Assembly (NCBI GenBank): GCA_020080175.1
Contig: JAGHQL010000058.1
Coordinates: forward strand, 62,001-126,000
Source: Glutinoglossum americanum
Lineage: Eukaryota; Ascomycota; Geoglossomycetes; Geoglossales; Geoglossaceae
DNA length: 64,000 nt
Reading direction: 5' to 3'
A program made the translations under genes and the position numbers. Numbering within the stretch: position 1 is the first letter of the stretch; each line of letters opens with the position of its first letter. Positions 1 to 10,780 of this stretch are shown here, in pieces. The notes below the pieces were generated by a model that was not told where the DNA came from, searched no databases, and worked only from the letters and a program-made list of their open reading frames with translations.

Positions 1-812
1 GGTCGGAGACACAAGCATACTTCCGACAACCAAGGTTCGACCGTGATAGCAAAGACGATATAAATTTTCCACTACCTTTCGAAACCCATCTTGGGGAATT
101 GCGGAACATTGCAAAAGACTCGGAGTTTGTAGGGTCGAAGAGGGCAAGCTAAAGAAAAAAATCGAAAACACACAATTATGGGGATGGATGGAGTTGGGAA
201 GATTTTTTGAGCCGCAGTCGCTTATGCTGACTGCATCGAGCTGCTCTCTTCCAACGATTTGACTCGAAAGCAAGCAGTATCCGAAAAAAACAAATCTCCC
301 ACCAACCATCACAGTGTAGTCCGATCCCACTAATTGTCGTCGGGAGGCAACAATTACACTCAGAAAATCTGTTGACGGGTTTGAACTTTCCCCAAACCCT
401 CTCAATAAAGATTCTTTCCGGATTCCGAAAACTAGCCGAGAAAATACGTGACCCCAAATTGACTAGGGTCAAAGTCTCCTCCTTTAACGTGAGCATTACA
501 TAACGCCCTGCAAAACTCATTCGAGGTGCACAGTCCTGCCTATCTACCTTGATCTACTTTAAGGTCGCTCAAACTAGACTGTGAGGTAGCATAAAGTTAT
601 ATTTCAAGGTGTCTGGAAGGGATCGGAAGAGCCAGCGACAGCACAACTCTACATCGCGGACCCTCGCTATCTCACATTCGTTCGCCGCAGACAACTTTCG
701 CGCATCGTACCTTTAACACTGGGCCCACCAGCCGAATTGGGACGGTAGAGGTGGAGGGCGAGCTTGGTATCTTGGCTATCAGTCTTGAGTCACCAACTTG
801 AACGGAGACGTT
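1..812. other. Intergenic / 5' flank of taxilin gene
   Basis: I find no supported gene here. The only sizeable open frame, on the minus strand at 176-520, has no recognisable family features. The last 200 bases are probably the promoter and 5' leader of the taxilin gene that starts at 813. Confidence 0.5.
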
Positions 813-3442
813 ATGGCAACTGTATCAGCTCAGCAACAAGCAAGCCTCACAAGCTCCCGCTCTTCCTCTGTCGTCAATGGAACCTCAGGTCATAGCCAGA
901 GTCACACCGGCCACGCTAGCGGCCACCATGCTTCAACACAATCGGATGCTCAGAGCTCGAACGGAGCGCATTCGAATGGAACGACTGCATCCGCCCCGAA
1001 AAAGACTGGGAGCAAAGCAAAGAAGAACGCACCCGACCCATCGGAGGTGCCTAAGCTACTCGCAGCCAAGATCTCCCAGCTTGAGTCTGACCAGGCTGGT
1101 GAGAAGGAAGAAGAGGCTGAGATTGGTGAGTACTCTGGAATGTTCTTATCCGAAGTTTGATCATCCGCCGTGAGGGGTTTGATGTGGTCAAGTGAGGCAA
1201 TTCTTGGATCTTCTGATTCCTAGAGCAACATATTTACACTGTACGAGGGCGGAGGATACTGTGGGGATCAATCACTAACGGAATACTGGCTTGAAAACAG
1301 ATCGCGAAGTAAAGAAGGCAAATCGAGACCTAGCCAGTTTGCTGTCGACAGCCGAATCTCCTCTTTCACGCTTCGAAACCATTCAGAAACGGTATACCGA
1401 GCTGTTATCTGATATGAAACGGCTGGAACGCGATTATCAGAAGAGCAAGAAACGTGCAGATCAGCTACAGAAAGAAAAGGACGCTGGGAAATCTGAGCTA
1501 AATAAAACAGTTTCTATCAAAGATAAATTGGAAAAGCTGTGCAGGGAATTACAGAAGGAGAATAAAAAAATAAAGGTACGTTAGGAGTGCTAGGAGGTTA
1601 ATTCTACCTTGAGGTGTGCTAATTGAACCCGGTCTATGCATCAGGAGGAGCAAAAGAGGCTTGAGGAGACTGAAAAGAGACAGAGGTTGATTCTGGCTGC
1701 AAATCTAGACGGAATGGCGGGAGAAGTCAATGATGTCGTGAGCCAGAGAGAAGACACGGGATTGCATAAGCTGAATGTTGAAACAGACGAGCTGTATGTT
1801 TAGAAGGAGTTGAATGATTGGTGTTTGGTATTCAAAGCTAACATGGTCTACATTATAGGTTCAAGCAGAAATTCAAATCCTTTATCGACCAGTATGAACT
1901 CCGTGAACTTCACTTTCACTCCTTGCTCCGAACAAAAGAGCTTGAGGTCCAGTACAACATGGCCAAATTCGAAGCGCAGAAGAAAGCAGCCGAGCAGGAG
2001 GCAGCTCGATCTCGCGCGCTCAGCGCACAGGTCTCGACTTTCAGCCAAACCGAGTCGGAGCTGAGGAACCAGCTCAACATATATGTCGAGAAGTTCAAAC
2101 AGGTGAGAGATGATTTCCGTGAAGAACACCTACAATCCCTTTCAGCAGAGATTGCCGAGCGTCTTACTGCTGTTCTTACTCTCGTCGCCCTTCGTAATCG
2201 GAGCAATCCGGCTCTAGAGGAGGACTATATCAGTGCTCTAAGTACCTGTACTTGTACGGGCTGTCCTTTAAGTAAATCATACAATGCCTCGGCTCCTATG
2301 GCAGGACCAGCGCTTTCGGATGAGACTCGCCCGTGCAACCTCGAGGACGAACTAGGTATCACAACAAACCAAGTTTCCGAAGAAAGTCTGCCAGCTTCTA
2401 TACAACCCCGAGATATTTTGAGGGCGGAACAGAGGAGGATCGCAAGGGAACGAAAGAGGTTGGGGAAAACTAGACTTGTTGATGCCGCTGTCACAGAGAG
2501 TGAGTCTAGAATCGAAGTAGAGCTGCTGGACGAGATGTCTGCCTACTTCTCGCGCGACCTGAAGTCCATGACCGATGCAAGGCTACCGGGCCCAAGTTCT
2601 GTTGAAGATCCGCCTCCAGCGAGATCAGTTCCTGAGGTTAAGCTCACTACCATCCCCCGGCCAACTCACACTCGAACGGATCAAATGCAATGCCAATGCG
2701 ATATATGCGGCACAGATCGCCTTAGGCCTGCTTCGGAAAATCCGGGTGACCGTCGCTCAGAGGTGGTGGAGGACAAGACAGAGAATTTTTTTAGGATGTT
2801 CAAAAAGCCAGATTGGATTTCATCGATTTTCTCAGAGGCTTCAAAATGAGACTTTCTTCCTAGCGTTTTCTCGTTTTGTTTTGTTCATTGTACGATGAGG
2901 TGGTGAGGTTTGGACACTAATAGTTAATTTTCTGAGATCCATAGGTCGAGGATACCCTAAACAATTCCAATGACCTCTTCCTCACCTTTCGAAAGGAGAT
3001 GGAAGAAATGTCAAAGAAAACGAAAAGACTAGAGAAAGAGAACATCCAGTTGACGAGAAAACACGATCTTACTAACCGCAACATTCTCGAAATGGCCGAA
3101 GCGGGTGCGAAGTCCAAAGAAGAGATAGATATGCTAAAAAAGAAGAACGCAAAGCTGGAGAACTTGTGTCGGGCATTGCAACGGGAAAGGAGGGGATATG
3201 AACCTGAGACCACAGAACTAGAGGGTGATGAGGAGGGCACAGAAAGCGACTATGATTATGAAGATGATGAAGAGGGAAGCGAAGAGGAAGGCGACTATGA
3301 TGACGATACGGAAGAAGAGGCCTTGCATCCTAGTGAAGGAGCGCCGCCAACGTTTGGTCCAGTGCCTCCACCGCCACCATCGACAACGCAGACTATTGTC
3401 AATGGGAAGACCAGTAGTGGGATTAATGGCGTGAAGCACTGA
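813..3442 (+). CDS. Taxilin family coiled-coil protein
   Basis: Taxilins are long coiled-coil proteins that bind syntaxins and are linked to vesicle traffic. Exons by splice site and phase: 813-1125, 1301-1575, 1645-1793, 1859-2102, 2945-3442. The ATG at 813 is the first in frame. The N-terminus is Ser/His-rich and low complexity. The core carries the family blocks ELHFHSLLRTKELEVQYN, QLNIYVEKFKQ, VEDTLNNSNDLFLTFRKEME and EMSKKTKRLEKEN. The C-terminus is a Glu/Asp run followed by a proline stretch, as is usual in fungal members. The joint KFKQ|VEDTL across the last intron matches the unbroken family sequence. That intron is 842 nt, far longer than the others, and its 5' part stays open in frame for 248 codons (see findings). 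The family call is firm; the role in traffic is inferred from the family. Confidence 0.9.
2103..2944 (+). other. 842 nt intron with long in-frame open stretch
   Basis: The donor is GTGAGA at 2103. A CTAAT branch-like site lies near 2917 and the acceptor ATAG ends at 2944. From 2103 the taxilin frame continues without a stop to a TGA at 2847-2849, giving 248 extra residues. The encoded stretch is hydrophilic, has a basic segment (RRIARERKRLGKTR) and two CxxC-like pairs (CTGC, CDIC). I recognise no domain. It may be an alternative coding end, or an insertion that has kept its frame. Confidence 0.6.
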
Positions 3443-3707
3443 GAATATGCCCTTGGTATGGCGGCATATTTGTTTAGAGGCAGCTTCCTAGCTACCGAAG
3501 CTGCCGTTGCAACCAGAATCTGTAAATTAAATCAAAACCCTGGTCATGACGTGGCTTATACATTGATGCGATTGAAAATACACTGAATAATCGAAAACCA
3601 AAAATGTGTCACTAGATGAAGATCCGACCGTTTAAGGGCTCGCGAGATTTCGTGTAAATTTCTAGATTCAGTCAGTCATCGATCCCTCATTATTGACACA
3701 TTATAGG

Positions 3708-4523
3708 ATGATAGTCAATAAACTTCTTGGTCAGTTGATAAGGAGGCCATTTTGATGGGTCAGATACTCATCAGCTTCTTAAATAGCTATCTCCACCTCG
3801 AAAACTTTGCTCGTTCCTTACTGCGAGCATCATGTGTCCACATATCACAGATGGATGCAGGACCAAGTACGCCGCAAAATACTCTTGTGTCTCCTCAGCC
3901 TTAAGCCCCGCCATACATCCCACGCTAAGGTTATTCCGTGATAGGAGCTCCAAAACCTGACGGCCTCCGAACCTCTGACACTCGAAGAAGAGCACACAAT
4001 GCAACGTAGCTGGCAAACGGATAGAGATAAGTTGACCTTCATCATCTGTTTACACTCTGCGGCTTCTAGAGAGACAGGAGAAGATATGATTGGGGATGTG
4101 AATCTGTTCCTAACGAATGGTGGGGGTAGAGATGGAGATGAGGGTGTGGTGGGTGAGGTGGAGTTAATGATTGCTGAGGAAGATATGCGAGGAAAGGGCT
4201 TGGGTAGAGCCGGGCTACTAGCTTTCTTGAAGTTTGTTACTGAGCATCTGGAAGAGATCCTCAAAGAGTTCCAAGGAGGCGAGAAGGGCGAGGAGGAGGG
4301 ACTGGAGTATATGAGAGTTAGGATCAGTGAGGGGAATATTAAGAGCATTAGGTTATTCGAAAGCCTGGGGTTTCAGAAGATTAGAGAGGAGCCAAATTTC
4401 TTTGGGGAGGTCGAATTACGAACGAGGGGTTTGACGGTAGCACGTGTAGATGCGCTATTGGAGAGGTATAGCATTGCGGGGTACCAGGAAATTGAATACC
4501 GTGGACGTTTGGGAAGTGTGTAG
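3708..4523 (+). CDS. NAT9-like GNAT N-acetyltransferase
   Basis: This is a member of the N-acetyltransferase 9 family (GNAT fold), which transfers acetyl groups from acetyl-CoA. Animal NAT9 has been linked to tubulin, but the fungal substrate is unknown to me. Proposed exons: 3708-3729, 3787-3866, 3945-4523 (226 residues). Exons 2 and 3 are well supported by family blocks: TLLVPYCEHHV, YHRWMQDQELQ, LTASEPLTLEEE, MQRSWQ, the acetyl-CoA loop MRGKGLGRAGL, and NIKSIRLFESLGF. The first exon (22 nt, MIVNKLL) is a best guess chosen because its donor and phase fit. The middle is stretched by a Gly/Asp/Glu-rich segment around the beta-strand before the CoA loop. The start is the least certain part. 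Confidence 0.8.
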
Positions 4524-5642
4524 GGGTGAACTAGACTACCGTTTGTTGGTACCATGGAGGTCCGGAGCAGCACGACTGGAGGGTGTGAAGGGGCCACACT
4601 ATGTCTGCCAGCAATAGCTAGACATAGTAGATATTAATGACGGGCCCCGGCCATCACTGTGTCTGTACGTCGGGTGGGGCCCATGGGCAAGCCTTAAGAG
4701 ACCTATGCGTATACACAAGAATGAGACAAGTCTCGATCGAGCTAGTCTGGTTGAATATCCTCCCAAACCCTCAGCAACAAGATTCTTATTTAATTCAAAA
4801 TAGGGGGATATAAGTACAATGGACGCCTACCGTTATAGCATAAAGGTTCAACTTTAAAAGTGGGTATTTAAATAAATAGAATAAAAAGGGACATCAAGAA
4901 TCGAACCCTCCTCCTTCCGCCACCGCATAGAACACCACCCCTTCCCCTTCACCCTTCAAAAAGGCCACCCCGATATCCAAATCAGACAACCCAACAACCA
5001 AAAACCTGCCCCTGAAAACGGCAAAAAAAATCGATTGCCACAAGGAGGCTAAAATTCGCAAAGCAGCTGGGTCGCGTACCGGTTTTCCCTTCTTCAACGG
5101 GGCATCACCGTCGAGGCTCCACCGCCAACCCTCTTCCTTCGGCCTTATTTCCTGTCTTTGTGGTCTTCTCAACACATACGCTGACATATCCTCAAGTGGC
5201 CTCGATGAAAGGCAAAGAAACCTAAAACACCACACATATCACGAAGGATGAGATACGAATGTATCTATCTCAACGTTTGTACTACAGAAAGTTTGTCCAA
5301 GCCAGGGTAACATTTGCTGAATGGATAGAAGTAAATGTGACAGGCAATTATAGATCCATCTAAACAAGCATCTTCCAAGGGGAGCTCTAGTCTAACTTGC
5401 GCGGACACTTTGGGATTACGTAGTGTTAGCGATAACAGTTACCGGAACCCCACGAGCTGCAAATAGATGTTAAGCAAGCATGGCATCTTAGTGCGATAGG
5501 AGATAGCAGAGGCGCAGAGAGCCGGACGGACCCAGTATAACTAGCAAAAGTGACCGACTCAATAAAAAAACGCCGGAATAACTCCACCCGATGATAATAG
5601 CAAACTCTCCTGCTATGGCCACAAAGCCGAGGGACTTCCCTA
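4524..5642. other. Intergenic, convergent gene ends
   Basis: This lies between the 3' ends of the NAT9-like gene and ATG5. It holds a minus-strand open frame at 4894-5235 with no family resemblance. About 4790-4890 is AT-rich. I see no supported gene. Confidence 0.4.
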
Positions 5643-6861
5643 TTACCCCATCATCATAATACCCATATGCACCCACCCGTCCGCATAAGCTGCCCCTCGC
5701 ATTACCTCCTCAATTGGAGCACCTAATGGCAAAACTGCTCCGTGTAACACAGGCCGAGCCAAAATAGCCGTTCGCCGGCTTGGAAATAGGGATGGGAGAA
5801 GAGTGTTGAGGGCTGTTCCAACAGTTCGTGGCTCTCCTGGCATTATATTTGCGTTAGTGACTATGCATATGGTTTAGAGGGGGAGGCGGGGTGTGCCGAC
5901 TAGCTGATAATGATGGAGTAATGAGCGCCTGGACCACCCTTAAAGACCCGGTAGTTGAGTTACTCCCGGGATCGGTAGGGAGGTAGATCTTTAATGGTAT
6001 ATGACGAAGATTACTGCCTGGCGGGTTTAGGAGTTTTTGGTTTACTGCATTAAAGGGAGCAAGATCGTCTATTCCAGTTATTAGCATATCGCTAGGGGAC
6101 AGATAGATAAAAGGGTAAGTACGGTTTTGGACGGATGTCCATAGCTGTGTGGAGTCCTCTTTGGAAAGAGACATGATGCCTTTCGCTGTAGCGTTGCGCA
6201 TATAATCGGCCTGCGGATACACGAAAGGTACATTGTTAGCTCTATTCTACCAGTTCTCGAGAACAAACGTCTTCTAATGGAGCCCGCTCATTTCTGTAAG
6301 GGTAGTTTAGGAAATAAGCATACTTCCTTCACACTATTAATGAAAGCATCATGCATGACCCGCCCATCATTGTCAAGCCTGACAAGCTGTTCATCCGGCC
6401 AATCTGTGAAATGCAACTCCAGCTTCCAGGGCAAAAATGCAGATATCTCATCGCCGCTCTCCTGTCCCGCACCACCGCCCCCCTTACTGTTCGTAGGATC
6501 CGCACCCGAGAAAAGATCATAAAGTAGACCAACTGGATAATGCCACTTTAGCGGCACACCTTCAAACGAGAGCCAGCCATCGTGAGCAGGTACATCCGGC
6601 TGAATCAGAAAGGGGGTGAAGAATGCCTTTAGGCGCTCAAGTAGGAAAGGGAAGTAGGAGATACGGGGGTAGTGAACCTGTAGGCAAGCACCTCGATTAG
6701 CCTTGAATGAACTGTTTGAGTGGAGACGGGTCACGCACGAGATACAGGTCAGATTGGTCGAAAGAGCGGCATTCTGATGGAGATAGTCGGATCTCTAAAG
6801 GGAGAGAGCCCTCCCAGATTTTCTTCTGGATTATGTTGATTTCACTAGAGTTGCGAGCCAT
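5643..6861 (-). CDS. ATG5: Autophagy protein Atg5
   Basis: Atg5 becomes covalently joined to Atg12 and, with Atg16, drives Atg8 lipidation on the growing phagophore. Exons on the minus strand: 6861-6739, 6677-6324, 6210-5901, 5836-5643, giving 326 residues. Family blocks: [12 protein letters not shown] at the N-terminus (first ubiquitin-like fold), [37 protein letters not shown], and [18 protein letters not shown] with [15 protein letters not shown] at the end. The lysine in SVKEADYM (about residue 158), formed across the second intron, matches the known Atg12-conjugation lysine. A Gly-rich insert ([14 protein letters not shown]) follows the LYDL block. The third intron uses a weak donor, GTCGGC, but phase and product fit the family. 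Confidence 0.93.
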
Positions 6862-7221
6862 TTTGGAATGAAACTCTGCTCGAGTCAAAACATAATCACA
6901 AAGTTAGGGTCGAAAAGCCATTTCAATCTAGAGATTTGACAAGACATTCCCTGAGCTCTCGAGATTCAAGAGCCGGACCAAATCCACTTCTTGAAAGGGA
7001 AACTTTTTTTTCATAAAAATTCTAGAGGTCGTGCATTCAATTATCCCGACTTTGTGCCTTATGTATTCTCGTCGCTTGTTTTCGGGATCAGCCATCCTTA
7101 GCCCTCCGAGCCATTTACCAGCTTGGAGTAGCAGAACGCCTGTCCTTTATCCGGGAGCTACCAGGGGATACCTATGGAGCAGCTTTTACGCATCATCGCA
7201 TGACGGCCTCAGCTACCAAAC
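6862..7221. other. Divergent promoter region, ATG5 / unknown gene
   Basis: About 360 bases lie between the ATG5 start and the plausible start of the next plus-strand gene. No distinct motif was seen beyond A/T tracts near 7005. Confidence 0.35.
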
Positions 7222-8068
7222 ATGAGCCTTCCTCCAAGTCACGTTTCCGACGGTCAACAACCGCCGGCTCTCTTTCCTATGGGGCAGGTATCATTAAACC
7301 CGCGCAAGAGGCCGTCAGATGCATCGCCTTCAGCCCCAGGTCCGACGTCTACCGGCGAAGCTCTCGGCCGCATGCAATCCGGTACCAAAAAGCGTAGAAC
7401 ACAGAGACCAGAAGAGAGACCGAACTGGGTTATCGATAAGGAAGATAGTTGGGTGTTGGATCTGCATAAGCTTTATGGATCTGTCTGTGGGATATCTCGA
7501 GGGCACGGCGAAGTGGCGAATGGCCAGCTGGGAGATCTTGCGGGGAAAGAGCTGAACGGTGGATTGGTAGTGCTCTGCATCCTTGGGAGCACTACCGTTC
7601 ACTTACGGGCACTGAGGTACAATCCCATCACGTCACCTCATATTATGCTCTTACGGGTTTTAAATTGGGTCTTCTAGTTCACTGTCTCCTTCTCTTTCGG
7701 CTTCTTATCCGACCATCGGCATCCTCGGGGTTTCCCTCCATGCATCCGTCCTTCATGACTATCAGTTTCCTATCGTTCATGACTCTCCACCTAATATCAC
7801 ACCTGCGCTAGGGCTTCTCCATCCCCTTGGCGGAGGACGAGAGGCTCTCGATGCAATTGTGGTACTAGATACTTGTGGCAGGCGGAGGATGGTTCTACCC
7901 GTCGGATGGGGTCAAAGTCGCCATTGTACTGTGTCAGACGAACTATTGAGGAATACAATGGCGAAGCTGATGGCTAACCTTATGGATGGGGTCCGGTGGC
8001 TGGACAAGGAGTGGCAAGAGCAACGGGAAGAGGAACTTGAGGAAATGGAGGTTGACACGGAGGGATGA
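7222..8068 (+). CDS. Uncharacterised protein, exon structure unresolved
   Basis: I do not recognise this gene. Two stretches look coding. From 7222 an open frame gives a Pro/Ser-rich start, a basic NLS-like patch (TKKRRTQRP), then NWVIDKEDSWVLDLHKLYG. From about 7683 a second frame reads SYPTIGILGVSLHASVL and IVVLDTCGRRRMVLPVGWG, with an acidic coiled end (EWQEQREEELEEMEVD) stopping at 8068. One or more introns must lie between about 7470 and 7682 because the two parts are in different frames. I could not find a unique splice solution. The balanced hydrophobic pattern of the second part argues for a real protein domain. Confidence 0.45.
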
Positions 8069-8594
8069 CGCATAGTTTGGTTGTAATCTCACCCGAAACG
8101 AAACACCGGTTGTATATTGTAGATCTACATTCACATTCAGGTCATATTATATCACCAATAAGACCACACGCCTTCAATACTACATAGTAGAGTCTTTCGG
8201 GAGCACGCTGTGAAAGCAAACAGTGCAAACAAGCAACAATCTGCTTCCAAGCACGTGATCTGAGTATCCTACAGTACCAAACTTTCAGAATGCATGACGA
8301 GCTTGAGCCTGTAACTCCTATATCATAGCTTCCTTTCTAGTCATAATTGAGCAAGATAGGGGAAGTATAAGTCAAGTGCATAAGTGGTTAAGAGAAAAAC
8401 TGGCTCTATTTTATAGTAGGTGATTCGTCCTCTCTATTGCCCTTTCCATTTTTAACTCGAATGAATCGAAAGTCACCAACATGGGGTGTTGTCACCCCAG
8501 CTCACCCGGCTAAAGCAGCAACATCTTGGATTTTTGTGTTTTTACCCGCGAAGTTTTCCAGAGGAGCTTGAATCCTCCTCGCACAGATGTAATC
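8069..8594. other. Intergenic, includes GCTCACC motif
   Basis: Gene-free. Near 8499-8510 it carries the same GCTCACCC word that clusters at both ends of the accessory island. Otherwise nothing recognisable. Confidence 0.35.
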
Positions 8595-9708
8595 ATGATA
8601 TTACTACGAACATTACGGTGGCAGGACACCCTTCGTGCCGTATCTGGCCCTTTCGTAAGCGCTAGTCCCTAGAGTTGTTTGGCCTGCGGTCAGTGAATTG
8701 AACAAACTGACAGAAATCCAGAGACGGGCATCCCTTCAGAACCGTCAACTACACCACGTCCCTCCATTGACCCATGGGGAGAGCTTTAAAAAACATGGCC
8801 TGCCAGGGTTATTTTCAGCCGAGGGGTACGACATCGCATGGCTACAGTACCAGCAATTGATGGTGGAAAAATTGAACCTCTTGACTGCGGGTTAGTCGAA
8901 GGCGATGTTTTATTACTGCTGCTGTGCTTTTACTAAGGTGGTCTGGGATTTGGGCTAATATACAAGGCTTGTTTTGTATAGGAACACCCCATGAGCATGC
9001 ATCTACAAAGACTCTCCTCTTGACGTATGCACGGCATTCTGATGTGGCCTCCCTCTTCAACCACGCCTCAATGGCTCACAACAACCATTTTTTCTTCAAT
9101 TGCCTTGTATGTCTTCTCTACGTCGTCTACCCTTGCGCCCATACCTATCACCACCTCACAGCCCAGCTAATAGACCCTTTTAGTCCCCTAAACCCACCCA
9201 GATTCCTTACACCCTTGCTACCCAACTTGCAGAGGACTTCTCTTCTCTCGAAACCCTCCGACTCGAAATGATCGCCACAGCTTCTGCAATGTTCGGCCCC
9301 GGCTTCGTCTGGCTCGTAAGGAATACAGACAAAAACCGGTATCGTCTTCTGACCACCTATCTTGCCGGCAGCCCATATGCCGGCGCACACCATCGTCGGC
9401 AGGCCGTCGACATGAACACAGAATCCTCCCGGTCCGTTGCAAACCTATCGGCTGCCGAGTACGCGCGCCAAAGTAATGTCCAGAATCTGGCGGGTTCGTT
9501 TGGAAGTAGTTCGGGCCTTGCTTCACCGGCAAGTGCTGGTGGGGTGTCGCTGCTGCCTCTGTTGTGTGTTAATACGTGGGAGCATGTGTGGCTACGGGAC
9601 TGGGGAATTGGCGGAAAGAGAGGCTTTCTAGAGGCTTGGTGGAATATGATAGATTGGAATGTTGTGGCTAGCAACGCGGACTTGACACATACGTCGATTA
9701 GAAGATGA
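8595..9708 (+). CDS. Mitochondrial small-subunit ribosomal protein, Mn/Fe-SOD fold (mS42/mS43 type)
   Basis: This is a homologue of the yeast mitoribosomal proteins Rsm26/Mrp1. These keep the fold of manganese/iron superoxide dismutase but act as structural ribosomal proteins. Exons: 8595-8654, 8722-8890, 8982-9106, 9184-9708, giving 292 residues. The N-terminus (MILLRTLRWQ) is Arg-rich with no acids, as in a mitochondrial targeting peptide. Family blocks: GYDIAWLQYQQLMVEKLN, FNHASMAHNNHFFF, SAMFGPGFVWLV, and LCVNTWEHVWLRDWGIGGK near the end, which is the SOD-like WEH motif. A Ser/Gly/Ala-rich insert separates the last two blocks. Whether it is Rsm26 or Mrp1 cannot be settled by eye. Confidence 0.88.
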
Positions 9709-9874
9709 AACGACTTAGATGCGCCGGATGTATTGATAGGGCTTGGATGTCTTTTTATAGTGTACAATATAGTAGGACACTTTCGTGCACAGAATGGATT
9801 GTTCTACTCTAGGATATTTCGCCTTAGGATGCTCTAGTACCAAATCTATATAGCATCTCGCCATAGTTGTTGAC

Positions 9875-10651
9875 TCATTCATACGACTTTCCGACCACGT
9901 CTCCCGTTCGTCCTATCGTAGTCGACCTTGCGGCTTCGGTAGCCGGTGCATCTAGCAATTCCTTCACTCTCTCTTCGAATGCCTCAATCATCATTCCGGC
10001 AACCTTTGGCGCAACGGCCTTGCTTAGTGTTGAGTAAATGGGATTCGCGAACTGAAATTCAATATCCAGGTTAACCTCCGTCTCCTCCTTCGGCAGGAAA
10101 TCCCCATTTTCCCGTAGTAGCGGCTTACGGAGAAATGGTCGAATCGTCCAGCGCGTTAGAAGGTGCGTGAACAGGCCGCTTGCAGCACTTAATGCTGGGC
10201 CAGTCGCCGGTGGTAGGCCTTCACGCGAAGTCGTATTCTGTGTATATCCCGAGACGGCCTCCACAACACTCCCAGGAACACAAAGTACCCTACTCACAAA
10301 CCTCTCATCCAAGGCACCCCAACCAACACGCAGTTCTGCTTCAGTTGGCCATCGCTTGCCGCTATGAGCAGCAGGTAACGTCCAGCGCGACACGGAGGAG
10401 CCAAGACAGTAGGGTAGGAAGGCGGAGTAGGAATCTATGTCTGCGACGATATCGTAGAGGGCGGCAGAAGGGTAGGGGAGCGTGCGCTTTACGTGGAGGG
10501 TCTGGACTTCAGGGGTCAGGCCGGGGAGGAAATGACGTCGGTGGTTAGGGAGAAGAAGCCCAGGCTTTGACGGAGACCAGGCATGACAATTGAGTAAAGG
10601 CGTCCGACTAACTGAAGATGGCGGTAATTTTAGAAAGCGGAGGTGTCGCAT
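9875..10651 (-). CDS. COQ10: Coenzyme Q-binding protein COQ10 (START domain)
   Basis: Coq10 is a lipid-binding START-domain protein of the mitochondrial inner membrane. It binds coenzyme Q and supports its use in respiration. A single exon of 258 residues starts at the ATG at 10651. The frame stays open far upstream, but MRHLRF gives a sensible Arg-rich mitochondrial presequence before the domain. Family blocks: RTLPYPSAALYDIVADIDSYSAFLPYC, RVGWGALDERFVSRV, NLDIEFQFANPIY, and VAPKVAGMMIEAFEERVKEL. It is transcribed away from the methyltransferase gene, and the two ATGs are only 129 bases apart, so a shared promoter is likely. Confidence 0.92.
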   Translation of the reverse strand: MRHLRFLKLPPSSVSRTPLLNCHAWSPSKPGLLLPNHRRHFLPGLTPEVQTLHVKRTLPYPSAALYDIVADIDSYSAFLPYCLGSSVSRWTLPAAHSGKRWPTEAELRVGWGALDERFVSRVLCVPGSVVEAVSGYTQNTTSREGLPPATGPALSAASGLFTHLLTRWTIRPFLRKPLLRENGDFLPKEETEVNLDIEFQFANPIYSTLSKAVAPKVAGMMIEAFEERVKELLDAPATEAARSTTIGRTGDVVGKSYE

Positions 10652-10780
10652 TTCGCCCACACTGAAAAACGGCCAGTAAAGAAGCTGTTCGCGAAGATAT
10701 CTGCCAGCGTTTGAGCCGCAATCCGAAGAGCCGCACCTTAAATTTTTCGACCTAACGACCTCACCTCCCCCCACCCAAAA
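10652..10780. promoter_or_regulatory. Short shared promoter of COQ10 and m3C methyltransferase
   Basis: Only 129 bases separate the two divergent start codons. The stretch is C/T-rich on the plus strand just before 10781. Co-regulation is an inference from spacing alone. Confidence 0.5.

Noticed and set aside
3616-3651. Alternative first exon (MKIRPF) for the NAT9-like gene
   Set aside because: Its donor leaves the wrong phase for the well-supported second exon. The exon at 3708-3729 fits.
4891-4912. GAATCGAACCC looked like a tRNA B-box on the minus strand
   Set aside because: The flanking bases do not pair as a T-arm and no anticodon or D-arm could be placed.
4894-5235. Minus-strand open frame of 113 codons
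   Set aside because: No family resemblance, biased low-complexity end and no splice link to ATG5. Probably the 3' untranslated region or chance.
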